DNA of 64,000 nucleotides from Candidatus Krumholzibacteriota bacterium (GTDB lineage: Bacteria > Krumholzibacteriota > Krumholzibacteriia > Krumholzibacteriales > Krumholzibacteriaceae): NCBI GenBank assembly GCA_016931295.1, contig JAFGEZ010000014.1, positions 1 through 64,000 on the forward strand, given 5' to 3'. How positions within the stretch are numbered: position 1 is the first letter of the stretch; each line of letters opens with the position of its first letter. Shown piece after piece: positions 25,992 to 34,890 of this stretch. The notes under the pieces were generated by a model. The model had not been told where the DNA came from, did not search any database, and was given only the letters and a program-made list of their open reading frames with translations. A program made the position numbers and the translations under genes.

Positions 25992-27101
25992 TCACGCGCC
26001 GCAGAAGGCCGCGATCTCCCCGATCACGCGCTCCCGCGCCGCATCCGGCAGCTCGGGGTAGATCGGCAAGGCCAGTGTCTCCGCCGCGGCGCGCTCCGCC
26101 TCGGGGAAGTCGCCCGGCGAGCAGCCGAGTTTGGAAAAGCACGTCTGCAGGTGCAGGGGAACGGGATAGTAGATCTCGCACCCGACGCCGGCGCCATCGA
26201 GGTGCGCCTTCAACTCGTCGCGGCGCGAGGCGCGTACCACGTACTGGTGGAAGATGTGCCGGACATCGGGCGACACGGCGAGCGGCCGCACCCCCTCGAC
26301 GGCCGAGAAGGCCTCCGTGTAGCGGGCCGCGTTGCGCCGGCGCGCGTCGTTCCACCCGTCGAGGCGGCCGATCTTCGCGAGCAGCACGGCGGCCTGCAGG
26401 GCGTCGAGCCGGCTGTTGACCCCCACCTCGTCGTGGAAGTAACGGCGCCGCGCCCCGTGGTTGCGCAGCACGGCGAGGCGATCGGCGAGATCGTCGTCGC
26501 CGGTCGTGATCATCCCGCCGTCCCCGGCGCCGCCGAGGTTCTTCGACGGGAAGAAGGAGAAGCACCCGGCGGCTCCCATCGACCCGGCGCGGCGGCCCTT
26601 GTACTCGGCGCCGATCGCCTGGCAGGCGTCCTCGACGACGGGAATGTTCCGGGAGGCGGCCGCGTCGAGGATCGGATCCATCTCCGCGGGCTGGCCGTAG
26701 AGGTGGACGACGATCACGGCGCGCGTGCGATCGTTCAGCTTCGCGGCGACGGCCGACGGATCGACGTTGCACGTCGCCGGATCGATGTCCGCGAAGACGG
26801 GACGTGCGCCGAGGCGCGTGACGGCGCTCACCGTCGAGAAGAACGTGTACGGCGTGGTGACCACCTCGTCGCCCGGCCCCACGCCGAGGGCCATCAAGGC
26901 GAGCAGGAGGGCGTCGGAGCCGGAAGCGACTCCCACGGCGCGGCGGACGCCGCAGAGGGCGGCGACCCGGGCCTCGAGCTCGTTCACCTTCGGTCCGCCG
27001 ACGAACCGCTGGGTCTCGAACACCTCGCGCACCTCCCGCTCCACGTCCTCGCGTATCGTTTCGTACTGCGCGACGAGATCGAGTATCGGCACCTGCTTCA
27101 C
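25992..27101 (-). CDS. DegT/DnrJ/EryC1 family sugar aminotransferase
   Basis: A 369-residue PLP-dependent aminotransferase that probably converts a nucleotide-linked keto sugar to an amino sugar for surface glycan. It opens VPILDLVAQYETI, has GVASGSDALLLALMALGVGPGDEV, VVTTPYTFFSTVSAV, the PLP-contacting VVEDACQAIGAEYKG, and the Schiff-base lysine in CFSFFPSKNLGGAGDGG near residue 185. The late NSRLDALQAAVLLAKI and FHQYVVRA blocks are present. The GTG start at 27101 overlaps the stop of the upstream GT4 gene (GTGA), with GGAAAGGA ahead of it. The sugar substrate cannot be told from sequence. Confidence 0.93.
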   Translation of the reverse strand: MKQVPILDLVAQYETIREDVEREVREVFETQRFVGGPKVNELEARVAALCGVRRAVGVASGSDALLLALMALGVGPGDEVVTTPYTFFSTVSAVTRLGARPVFADIDPATCNVDPSAVAAKLNDRTRAVIVVHLYGQPAEMDPILDAAASRNIPVVEDACQAIGAEYKGRRAGSMGAAGCFSFFPSKNLGGAGDGGMITTGDDDLADRLAVLRNHGARRRYFHDEVGVNSRLDALQAAVLLAKIGRLDGWNDARRRNAARYTEAFSAVEGVRPLAVSPDVRHIFHQYVVRASRRDELKAHLDGAGVGCEIYYPVPLHLQTCFSKLGCSPGDFPEAERAAAETLALPIYPELPDAARERVIGEIAAFCGA

Positions 27102-28354
27102 GACTGATCGGTCCTTTCCCGGCCCGGGTTTCCGGCCCCGTCGGGGGCGGAGCGGGCCGCCTGTCCGGCGAGCCGGTCGTAGAGCGCGACCAGCCCGCCG
27201 CTCGTGCTGTCCCAGTTGTACCGGTCGATGACGGCGGCGCGCCCGGCCGCGCCGATCCGCCTCCTCAGCGCCTCGTCTCCCGCGAGTTCCTCGATCCGGC
27301 CGGCGAGATCCGCCGGGTCGTTCCAGCGGAAGACGCGGCCGCCTCCCGAGTCCTCGATTACCCGCGCCAGCGGCGGACAGTCGCTGACGATCACCGGCTT
27401 CTCGATGAGCATGTACTGGAAGATCTTGTGCGGGATCGTCGTATCGGTGTGCGGATTGCGGTTGTGCGGCACGAGGCAGACGTCGCTCGCCTGGATGTAG
27501 CTCCAGATCCGCTCGTAGGGCTGCCACCCGGGCATCTCCACCAGGTCGCCGGCGCCGAGCTCGGCGACGAGCCGCTCGAGTCTTTCCATGCAGGGGCGGT
27601 TCCGATCGCCGACGAGGAGGAGCAGCAGCGAGGGCACGCGTCCGCGGAGCGCGGCGGCCCCCCTGATCGCCACGTCGAGTCCCCGGTGGGCCGAGAACTT
27701 GCCGATGTAGGAGACGACGAACCGCCCCCGGTACCGCTCGACGATCGCCGGATCGACCGCGGCGTGCGTCATCCGCATGTCGGCCGTGTTCGGCACGACG
27801 ACGATCTTCCCGCGGGGCAGCCCGAGAGCGGCGAGGCGGTCGCGCGACTCCTCCACGACGGCGATCACCGCGTCGGTCTCGCGAAGCACCTCGCGCTCGT
27901 AGCGCGCCCATCGGCGCCGGTCGTAGATCGTCTTCTTCTTGAGGCGGCCCGTGTACCACACCTGGAGGCCGTCGGGGTAGTTCTCGTGCAGGTCGGCCAC
28001 CACGGGGATCCCGGCGCGGCGGCCCGCCTCGACGCCCTCGCGGACGAGCGGCAGATCGTGGACGTGAAGGGCCTCGATCCCGCGCTCGGCGACGAACCGG
28101 TCGATCGCGCGGCGCCAGAGGGCGTCGCGGAAGGTGAAGTTGAAGGTGTAGCGATGATATTTTCGGCGCAGCGAACCCATGTGCACGAGGCGCGCGAGGC
28201 TGATGTCGCCGATCGTTTCCTCGACGGGCTGCCCGTCTCCGCGTTCGAGAAGGAGATGGACCTCGTGCCCGGCGCGGGCGAGCGTCCGCGCCTCCTTGGC
28301 GACGCGGATATCGCTGGGCGGTATCCGTTCCTGCAGCACCATTCCGATACGCAT
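27098..28354 (-). CDS. Glycosyltransferase family 4
   Basis: A 418-residue GT-B glycosyltransferase. It begins RIGMVLQERIPPSDIRVAKEARTLARAGHEV, then ALHVHDLPLVREGVEAGRRAGIPVVADLHENYPD, the DLHE pattern of GT4 enzymes related to capsule/exopolysaccharide synthesis. The donor domain carries VVVPNTADMRM, VSYIGKFSAHRGLDVAIRGA and PHKIFQYMLIEKPVIVSDCPPL. The ATG at 28354-28352 has only a weak GGGATG ahead of it; an upstream ATG at 28483 would add 43 residues of low-complexity sequence and was rejected. First gene of the second glycan operon. Confidence 0.88.
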   Translation of the reverse strand: MRIGMVLQERIPPSDIRVAKEARTLARAGHEVHLLLERGDGQPVEETIGDISLARLVHMGSLRRKYHRYTFNFTFRDALWRRAIDRFVAERGIEALHVHDLPLVREGVEAGRRAGIPVVADLHENYPDGLQVWYTGRLKKKTIYDRRRWARYEREVLRETDAVIAVVEESRDRLAALGLPRGKIVVVPNTADMRMTHAAVDPAIVERYRGRFVVSYIGKFSAHRGLDVAIRGAAALRGRVPSLLLLLVGDRNRPCMERLERLVAELGAGDLVEMPGWQPYERIWSYIQASDVCLVPHNRNPHTDTTIPHKIFQYMLIEKPVIVSDCPPLARVIEDSGGGRVFRWNDPADLAGRIEELAGDEALRRRIGAAGRAAVIDRYNWDSTSGGLVALYDRLAGQAARSAPDGAGNPGRERTDQS

Positions 28355-28526
28355 GATACGACATCCCGGCGTCTGGGGTGCGCCCCGCCGGACGGGCGGG
28401 GAAACCCGCCTCCCGGCGGGGAAGCGGGACAGTCCAGTATAGGCGTCGGAGCGCGGCCCGAACAAGTGAAACGTTGCCGTCACGGAGCGGATCGATTATC
28501 ATAGGGCTCCGGAAGGAGTGTTCGCG

Positions 28527-29684
28527 ATGGGATCGACCGTCTACACGACGGAGATACAGAAGATCGTCTACGGCGGCCTGGGCCTCGCCTTCCACGAGGA
28601 GGAGACGGTCTTCCTCCCCTATGCGGCCCCCGGCGACGTCGTCGAGTTCTCCGTCGTCAAGCGGAAGAAGAACTGCCTGTTCGGCCGCATCGACCGCGTC
28701 GTCGAACCGTCTCCCGCGCGCCGCGAACCGGCCTGCCCCGTCTTCGGGGACTGCGGGGGCTGTCATTTCCTCCACCTCGACGAAGCAAACGAGCTGCAGG
28801 TGAAGACGGAGACGGTGCTCGAGAACCTTTCCCGGATCGCCCGCATCCGGACCGGGGCGGCGTCGGTCGTGGCCTCGCCGTCCAGGTCGGGCTACCGCAA
28901 CCACTGCGTCGTGCACGTCGACGCCGAGCGGCGAACCGGCTTTCTCCGGCGCGAATCGAACGAGGTCGTTGCCTTTCCGCCCGGGGGCTGCCTGCTCCTC
29001 CCCGAGGAGATGCGCGAGGCGATCGCCGCCCTTCCCGCCGACGCCCTCCCTCCCGGCGGAGAGGTGCGCGTCCGGATGGACCGTTTCGGCGCGATCAATT
29101 TCAGGGGCCTGCTCGACCGCGTCGACCCGCCCGATGTCCTCATGGAGGCGGGAGGGATGCTCTTCCCCGTCTCCGCCGACGCCTTCTTCCAGGTCAACCG
29201 GCTGCTCAACGACGAGCTGATCAGCCTCGTCCTCTCGCTCCGCCTCGGCGGACGGCGCCGGCTCCTCGATCTCTACTGCGGCGTGGGCTTCTTCACGCTG
29301 CCGGCGGCGAGGATCGTCGGCGAGGCGATCGGCGTCGAACGCCTGCGCGAGGCGGTGAAGGACGCCACGGCGGCGGCGCATCTCAACAAGGTCTCGAACG
29401 TCCGCTTCCGCGCGGGACGCGCCGAGGATCTCGTGGGACGCATGAAGGACATCGACGCCGTGATCGCCGACCCGCCGCGGTCGGGGATCCCGAAACGCGC
29501 GATGGCGGGCATCCTGCGGCTGCGCCCCGCCGTCGTCATCCTCGTCTCCTGCGATCCGCCCACGCTCGCGCGCGACACCGCGCGGCTCGTCGAGGCGGGG
29601 TACGTTCCCGGCGGCTTCCACGTCGTCGACCTCTTCCCCGGCACCTACCACGTCGAGACGGTCGCCCTCTTCACGCGGGGCTGA
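28527..29684 (+). CDS. TrmA/RumA-family RNA (uracil-5-)-methyltransferase
   Basis: A 385-residue SAM-dependent RNA m5U methyltransferase of the RumA/RlmD/TrmA type. An N-terminal TRAM domain (residues 5-55, IQKIVYGGLGLAF) is followed by iron-sulfur cysteines in ACPVFGDCGGCHFLHL. The Rossmann domain has LLDLYCGVGFFTLP for SAM, VIADPPRSG, and the catalytic nucleophile in VSCDPPTLARD; YHVETVALF is the usual end. The enzyme methylates a uridine in rRNA or tRNA; whether 23S U747, U1939 or tRNA U54 is the target is not readable. The ATG at 28527 has AAGGAG eight bases ahead, and a TATCAT -10-like element lies near 28496. The protein is shorter than E. coli RlmD (433). Confidence 0.9.
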   Translation: MGSTVYTTEIQKIVYGGLGLAFHEEETVFLPYAAPGDVVEFSVVKRKKNCLFGRIDRVVEPSPARREPACPVFGDCGGCHFLHLDEANELQVKTETVLENLSRIARIRTGAASVVASPSRSGYRNHCVVHVDAERRTGFLRRESNEVVAFPPGGCLLLPEEMREAIAALPADALPPGGEVRVRMDRFGAINFRGLLDRVDPPDVLMEAGGMLFPVSADAFFQVNRLLNDELISLVLSLRLGGRRRLLDLYCGVGFFTLPAARIVGEAIGVERLREAVKDATAAAHLNKVSNVRFRAGRAEDLVGRMKDIDAVIADPPRSGIPKRAMAGILRLRPAVVILVSCDPPTLARDTARLVEAGYVPGGFHVVDLFPGTYHVETVALFTRG

Positions 29685-29717
29685 GGACGCTCCGGCAGTC
29701 GCCACCCGGCGCGGGCC

Positions 29718-29750
29718 GAAAAAAAACCGGCCGCCCCCGCGGGCGGCCGG
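29718..29750 (-). terminator. Rho-independent terminator of the phosphofructokinase gene
   Basis: On the minus strand a GC-rich hairpin (CCGGCCGCCC pairing with GGGCGGCCGG around a CCGC core, 29727-29750) is followed by eight T residues (the A-run 29719-29726 on the plus strand). It lies 25 bp after the phosphofructokinase stop, so it ends that transcript; it may also end the opposing methyltransferase transcript. Confidence 0.88.
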
Positions 29751-29774
29751 CGTTCGTTCGTTCGCTGCACAATC

Positions 29775-30860
29775 TCACTCGCCCATGATCGTCCACTCGA
29801 TCCTGACGTTGAGATTCTCCCTGTCGTAGTAGCGATCCACGTCGACGAGGCGCGGCGACGCCTTGATCGCATCGAGGGGCACCTTCGCGAGCCGCGATTT
29901 CTGCACGGCCACCATGTACCCGTAATCCTTGTTCTTTATCATCTCGACGGCGTTCTTGCCGAATCGCCGGCCGATCTGCCGGTCCTTCTGCGACGGGGGA
30001 GCGCCCCGCTGCAGGTACGCGAGCGCCGAGGTCCTCGTATGATGGAACTCGTGCTCCATCAGCCCCTTCAGGTAGTTGCCGACGCCGCCGAGGCTGTAGT
30101 GGCCGAACTCGTCGAGCTTGGCGTCCTTGCGGACCTCGTCCTCGCCGATGATGTGCGCCCCCTCGGCGACCACGATGATCTGGTACATGTGCTCGAAGCC
30201 GATCCGCCTGCTCTCGTCGAGACGCCGGCGGATGACGTCGGCGAGGTGGTCGACGGTGAAGGCCTGCTCGGGGATCAGGACGATGTCGGCGAATGCCGCC
30301 TCGCCGCCGCGCAGTGCCAGCCAGCCCGCGTGGCGCCCCATCACCTCGAGAAAGAAGATCGTCTGGTGCGACTGCGCGGAGTGGGCGATCTGCTCGGCGG
30401 AGTTGCAGATCACGTTGAGGGCCGTGTCGAAGCCGAGCGAATACTCCGTGCCGGCGAGATCGCGGTCGATCGTCTTGGGGATGCCGACGACGGGAAGCTC
30501 GATGCGGTCCCACAGCGCGGCCGCGGCGCCGAGCGTGTCGTCGCCGCCCATGGCGATCACGGCGTCGAGCTTCAGCTTCTTGACGTTCTCCGCGACGACC
30601 TCGGTGCGGTCGTTCGCCTCGGAGACCGGGTTCGTCCGGCTGCAGAGCAGCTTGCTTCCGCCGAACCGGCTGTATTCCCGGATGACCTCGGGGCCGAGCG
30701 GGACGACGTGGCAATCGTTCTCCTCGACGCTCAGGGCCTCCCACCCGCGCTTGAGACCGATCACCTCGTAGCCGAGTTCGTGGGCGCGCTCGACGACCCC
30801 CGCGATCGCCGGGTTCAGACCGGGGGCGTCGCCGCCTCCCGTGAGCACTCCGATGCGCAT
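29775..30860 (-). CDS. 6-phosphofructokinase, pyrophosphate-type signature
   Basis: A 361-residue phosphofructokinase. It begins MRIGVLTGGGDAPGLNPAI, with VIAMGGDDTLGAA, VVGIPKTIDRDLAGTEYSLGFDTAL and VMGRHAGWLAL, the standard family blocks. Two residues argue for pyrophosphate rather than ATP as donor: GGDD instead of GGDG at the nucleotide loop, and Lys in PKTID where ATP enzymes have Gly (PGTID). PPi enzymes of this type work reversibly in glycolysis and gluconeogenesis. The ATG at 30860-30858 follows an AGGAGGAGG Shine-Dalgarno. It is transcribed alone, ending at a good terminator. The donor needs an assay; the family is certain. Confidence 0.93.
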   Translation of the reverse strand: MRIGVLTGGGDAPGLNPAIAGVVERAHELGYEVIGLKRGWEALSVEENDCHVVPLGPEVIREYSRFGGSKLLCSRTNPVSEANDRTEVVAENVKKLKLDAVIAMGGDDTLGAAAALWDRIELPVVGIPKTIDRDLAGTEYSLGFDTALNVICNSAEQIAHSAQSHQTIFFLEVMGRHAGWLALRGGEAAFADIVLIPEQAFTVDHLADVIRRRLDESRRIGFEHMYQIIVVAEGAHIIGEDEVRKDAKLDEFGHYSLGGVGNYLKGLMEHEFHHTRTSALAYLQRGAPPSQKDRQIGRRFGKNAVEMIKNKDYGYMVAVQKSRLAKVPLDAIKASPRLVDVDRYYDRENLNVRIEWTIMGE

Positions 30861-31020
30861 GTCCTTCCTCCTCCTGTCGTGAGGCCGTATTGGTCGAATC
30901 CATGGGGCGCCCCCGGCCCGCGGGCCTCCGGGACGCCATGACATAGAAATGAGCGTTTCGGAAAGGAAAATCCAGAAAAATCCGCAGGCGCCAAGGCGGC
31001 GGCGGGAACAGGGCGCGAGA

Positions 31021-31554
31021 TCAGTCGCAATCGCCCCGCCGCTCGAGGAACTCCTCGAAGGACATCTGGTTCCGGTAACACTCCTTCTCCACGTACTCGA
31101 GCATCGGCTTCAGCTGTCCCGGTGTCTGGAACCCGGGAACGACCGTCACGATCGTTCCGTCCCGGCCGAGGTAGCCGAGGGAGGGGAATCCGCGCACGCC
31201 GAAACGGCGGGTCAGCTCCACGGCGGAGTACGCGCGGCCCTCGAAGGTATGCCGCGCGCCCCGGGCCTCGGCATCGAGACGGACGGCCACGAAATGCTCC
31301 GCGAGGTAGGAGCGGATGCCGGGATCGGAGAAGGTCCGCTGGTCCATGCGCTTGCACCACACGCACCACGAGGTGTAGAAGTCGATCACGACGGGCTTCT
31401 TCTCCTTCGCGGCGAGCGCGAGCCCCTCGTCGAAGCCGTGCCAGACGACCGGCGGCGCCGGGGGCGCCGGGGGCGCCTCGTCGACGTGTCCGCAACCGGT
31501 CACAAGAGCCGCGGCCGCGAGGGCCACGCATGCCGCGATCGCCGTTCGATGCAT
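31021..31554 (-). CDS. Thioredoxin-fold lipoprotein
   Basis: A 177-residue exported thioredoxin-like protein. A lipobox (ALVTGC) ends the signal peptide, so the mature protein is lipid-anchored. A Pro/Ala linker precedes a thioredoxin domain with VVIDFYTSWCVWCKRMDQRTF (CVWC redox pair), the FVAVRLDAEARG strand, and the cis-proline site GVRGFPSLGYLGRDG. It resembles the DsbD C-terminal/DUF255-like group. The ATG at 31554 has AAGGAG ahead. Unlike the Sec protein at 23.6-24.8 kb it uses ordinary cysteines. Probable role: periplasmic thiol reduction. It converges with nothing and lies 160 bp upstream of the phosphofructokinase gene, on the same strand. Confidence 0.85.
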   Translation of the reverse strand: MHRTAIAACVALAAAALVTGCGHVDEAPPAPPAPPVVWHGFDEGLALAAKEKKPVVIDFYTSWCVWCKRMDQRTFSDPGIRSYLAEHFVAVRLDAEARGARHTFEGRAYSAVELTRRFGVRGFPSLGYLGRDGTIVTVVPGFQTPGQLKPMLEYVEKECYRNQMSFEEFLERRGDCD

Positions 31555-31726
31555 CGAGTGCTCCTTTCCGTGCCGTTGACGTCCAACTTGATCATAGCAT
31601 CGCCGGGCGCCGGCGCTCAAGGGCCGTCCTCTCCCGGGCCTTGCGCCGGGCGCCCCCGAGGCTCTATCATTCAAGGACGCCGCCGACGCGGGCGGCACGG
31701 ACGGCCACCCCTTCGAAAGGATACGC

Positions 31727-34700
31727 ATGACGTCGAGGATCCGCACCGCAGCGGCACTGGCATTCGTCGCGGCCGCCCTCCTTTTCGTGGCGGCTCCCGC
31801 CGCGACGGCGGAAGAGGGCGCTGTCGTCGGCATCCGTTCGTGGCTGGCGCTCGGCCCCTACCCGCTCCCCCTCCCGGCCTTCGCCGACGAGGAGAAGACG
31901 CCGCCGGACGCCGCCTTCCTCCTCTCGTGGACGGGCGTCGATCCGTCGAAGACGCTCCCCCGCGAGCAAGCGGCGGTCGAGGCACCCGGCTGGCGGGCCG
32001 TCTGGACGGCGGTCGAGGCGGATTCCGGCGGCGCCACTTTTTCCGCGCCGGCTGACGTCCCGGCGGCGGTCTGGCTCGCCGCCTGGGTCGAGGTCTCCCG
32101 CTGGACGGAGGTCGAGTTCCGCGCCTCCGCCACCCGCCCCTTCGAGCTCATCGTCGACGGCACGGGCATCATCACGAAGAAAAGCGCCGGCGGCGGGGAG
32201 GAGAAGGGCACGGCCAAGCTCGCCCGCGGCGCACACCTCGTCCTCGTCCGCACCGTCGCCGTCCCCTCCGACACGCTGCCCCCCTGGCAGATCGACGCGT
32301 CCGTCTCGGCCCGCGGCGGCGCCCCCGCGCCTGTCGCTTCGATCTCCCCGCGGCGGACCCTCCGCATCGGCGACATCATCGACGCTCCCCGCGTGGACCG
32401 CGTCGGGATCTCTCCCGACGGCTCGCTCGTCGCGGCGCTCGTCTCCCGTTTCGTCGACGGGGAGAAGGGGCGCGAGACGCGCCTCGAGATCCGCCGGTTC
32501 GGGGACGGATCGCTCGTGCGCACGATCATCGACGTCGACGGCCTCTCCTCGGCGTCATGGGCGCCCGACGGCGCCGTCCTTTCCTGGACAATCCGCGACG
32601 GCAAGAAGGGGACGATCCGCGCGATCGACGTCGAAAGCGGCGAGGTCACGACGATCGTCGAGGGAATCGAGCACCTCGGCGGCCATGCCTGGGCGCCCGA
32701 CAACTCCTACGTCGTCTACTCGGTGAACGAGCCCCCCGCCCCCGACGCGACCGGCGTCAAGCGTCTGCGCGGTCTCTACGACCGCCGTGACGGGGCGCGG
32801 AGCCGGTCCTACCTCTGCCTCGCCGCCGTCCCCGGCGGCGCGACCCGCCGTCTGACCGCCGGCAGGCACGACGCCCATCTCGCCTGCATCCACCCCGACG
32901 GGCAAACGCTCCTCTTCACGAGGTACATCGAGGAGCTCGGCGAGCGTCCCTTTGGCCGTATCGAGCTCGTGCGCTTCGACGTGGCGAACGGCGAAACGGA
33001 GATACTCTGGAGCGGCCACTGGCTCGGCTCGGTCTCCTACTCCCCCGACGGCTCGCGGATCCTGGCGACCGGCGGGCCGTCGACCTTCGGGGACGCCGGC
33101 GTCGCCGTGCCCCCCGGCACGATCCCCAACGACTACGACGGCCAGGCGTTCATCGTCGACGCCGAAACGATGGACGTCGAGCCGATCACGCGCGACTTCG
33201 ACCCGGCCGTCGTCGCCGCCGTCTGGTCGCGTGCCGACGGACGCATCTACCTGAAGGCCGAGGAGGGCGAGTACGTCCGCCTCTACCGCTACGACCCCTC
33301 GAAGAAACGTTTCGACCGGATCGAGACGGGCGTCGAGGTCGTCGGGACGTGGGACCTCGCCGGGAAGGCGACGGCGTCGGTCTACGTCGGGTCGGGCGCG
33401 GGATCGCCCCCCCGGCTCTACGCCCTCGACCTCAGGCGCGGCAAGCCGCGCCTCCTCTTCGACCCCGCCGCCGACCTCTTCGCCGACGTGCGGATCGGCC
33501 ACGTCGAACCGTGGAATTTCGACGCCTCGTCGGGAAAGACGATCGTCGGCCGCGTCCACTACCCGCCCGATTTCGACGCGGAGAAGATCTGGCCGTGCAT
33601 CGTCTACTACTACGGGGGCACCTCTCCGGTCGACCGCTCGTTCGGCGGCCGGTACCCCCTCGATCTCTGGGCCGCGGAAGGCTACGTCGTCTACTGCCTC
33701 CAGCCGAGCGGGGCGACGGGCTTCGGCCAGGAGTTCTCGGCCAGGCACGTCAACGACTGGGGCAAGACGACCGCCGGCGAGATCATCGAGGGCGCCGGGA
33801 AGTTCCTCGAGGCGCACCCCTTCGTCGACCCGCACCGCGTCGGCTGCATCGGCGCCTCCTTCGGCGGCTTCATGACGCAGCTCGTCGTGACGCGCACCGA
33901 TCTCTTCGCGGCGGCCGTCTCGCACGCCGGCATCAGCATGATCGCGAGCTACTGGGGAGAGGGCTACTGGGGATTCGGCTACAACGCGGTCGCCGCGGCC
34001 AACAGCTTCCCGTGGAACCGGCGCGACATCTACGTCGATCAGAGCCCGCTCTTCGCCGCCGATCGCGTTCGCACCCCCCTGCTCCTCCTGCACGGCGCGA
34101 GCGACACGAACGTCCCGCCGGGCGAGAGCGAGCAGATGTACACCGCGCTGAAGCTCCTCGGGCGCCCCGTCGAGTACATCAAGTTCGACGGCCAGAACCA
34201 CTTCATCCTCGACCACGACAAGCGTGTCGCCTGGTCGAACGCGATCGTCGCCTGGTTCGACCGCTGGCTGAAAGACGAGCCGGCGTGGTGGAACGACATG
34301 TATCCGCCCGACGAGACCGGCGGTCCGCCGCCGCCCCGGCCGATGGAGGCGAAACGGATCGAGCTCTCCGGCGGCGGAGCGGTCCTTCTCGGCGAGGTGA
34401 CGCGCGATGATCTCTTCTCGGTCGACCCCGGCTGGGACGAGGAATACGCCGTCTACGAGCCCGATCCCGACCACGCCGCCGCAATCGGCGATCACGTCTA
34501 CGACGCCGGATTCGTCGTCGTCCTCGGCTCGTGGTGCGCCGACTCGCGCCGCGAGGTGCCCCGCCTGTGGAAGATCCTCGACGCCTTCGATTACCCGCTC
34601 TCGGAGATCTCCATGTACGCGGTCGCCTCGTCGAGGCATACGACGGCGATGGGATTCGACGTCCGCGACCTCGCGTGGTCGGACGCGGTGAAGCGTTATT

Positions 34701-34837
34701 TCGACGTCGAGCGCGTGGCGACGATCATCGTGAAACGGAACGGGAAGGAGATCGGCCGCATCGTCGAGACCCCCGACGAGTCGATCGACGCCGACCTGGC
34801 GAGGATCCTCGCCGGAACGAACGGAACGGCGAAGTAG
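31727..34837 (+). CDS. Secreted S9 prolyl-oligopeptidase fused to thioredoxin-like domain
   Basis: A 1036-residue exported serine peptidase. A signal peptide (ALAFVAAALLFVAAPAATA) precedes an Ig-like/carbohydrate-binding-like region (to about residue 205) and a beta-propeller with repeats such as VGISPDGSLVAALVS and VSYSPDGSRILATGG. The alpha/beta-hydrolase domain contains the nucleophile in GASFGG (Ser 711), Asp 793 in GASDTNVPPGESEQM and His 825 in GQNHF: the S9 order Ser, Asp, His. Residues 930-1036 are a thioredoxin-like domain with VVVLGSWCADSRREVPRLW, in which only one Cys of the usual pair is kept. The fusion is uncommon for S9 enzymes. The ATG follows AAAGGA. Confidence 0.9.
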   Translation: MTSRIRTAAALAFVAAALLFVAAPAATAEEGAVVGIRSWLALGPYPLPLPAFADEEKTPPDAAFLLSWTGVDPSKTLPREQAAVEAPGWRAVWTAVEADSGGATFSAPADVPAAVWLAAWVEVSRWTEVEFRASATRPFELIVDGTGIITKKSAGGGEEKGTAKLARGAHLVLVRTVAVPSDTLPPWQIDASVSARGGAPAPVASISPRRTLRIGDIIDAPRVDRVGISPDGSLVAALVSRFVDGEKGRETRLEIRRFGDGSLVRTIIDVDGLSSASWAPDGAVLSWTIRDGKKGTIRAIDVESGEVTTIVEGIEHLGGHAWAPDNSYVVYSVNEPPAPDATGVKRLRGLYDRRDGARSRSYLCLAAVPGGATRRLTAGRHDAHLACIHPDGQTLLFTRYIEELGERPFGRIELVRFDVANGETEILWSGHWLGSVSYSPDGSRILATGGPSTFGDAGVAVPPGTIPNDYDGQAFIVDAETMDVEPITRDFDPAVVAAVWSRADGRIYLKAEEGEYVRLYRYDPSKKRFDRIETGVEVVGTWDLAGKATASVYVGSGAGSPPRLYALDLRRGKPRLLFDPAADLFADVRIGHVEPWNFDASSGKTIVGRVHYPPDFDAEKIWPCIVYYYGGTSPVDRSFGGRYPLDLWAAEGYVVYCLQPSGATGFGQEFSARHVNDWGKTTAGEIIEGAGKFLEAHPFVDPHRVGCIGASFGGFMTQLVVTRTDLFAAAVSHAGISMIASYWGEGYWGFGYNAVAAANSFPWNRRDIYVDQSPLFAADRVRTPLLLLHGASDTNVPPGESEQMYTALKLLGRPVEYIKFDGQNHFILDHDKRVAWSNAIVAWFDRWLKDEPAWWNDMYPPDETGGPPPPRPMEAKRIELSGGGAVLLGEVTRDDLFSVDPGWDEEYAVYEPDPDHAAAIGDHVYDAGFVVVLGSWCADSRREVPRLWKILDAFDYPLSEISMYAVASSRHTTAMGFDVRDLAWSDAVKRYFDVERVATIIVKRNGKEIGRIVETPDESIDADLARILAGTNGTAK

Positions 34838-34849
34838 GAAGAGAGCATC

Positions 34850-34885
34850 CGGCCCCGTTGCCCGGCGCGCCGGGCGGCGGGGCCG
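34850..34885. terminator. Hairpin between convergent peptidase and MFS genes
   Basis: CGGCCCCG at 34850-34857 pairs with CGGGGCCG at 34878-34885, with an inner CCCGGCG/CGCCGGG pair. There is no T-run, so it is a weak intrinsic terminator candidate serving both converging genes. Confidence 0.45.
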
Positions 34886-34890
34886 ACGGA

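Noticed and set aside
25992-29705. Long minus-strand open frame joining the DegT gene to sequence antisense to the methyltransferase
   Set aside because: The DegT protein starts at the GTG at 27101, coupled to the GT4 stop; the upstream part is antisense noise.
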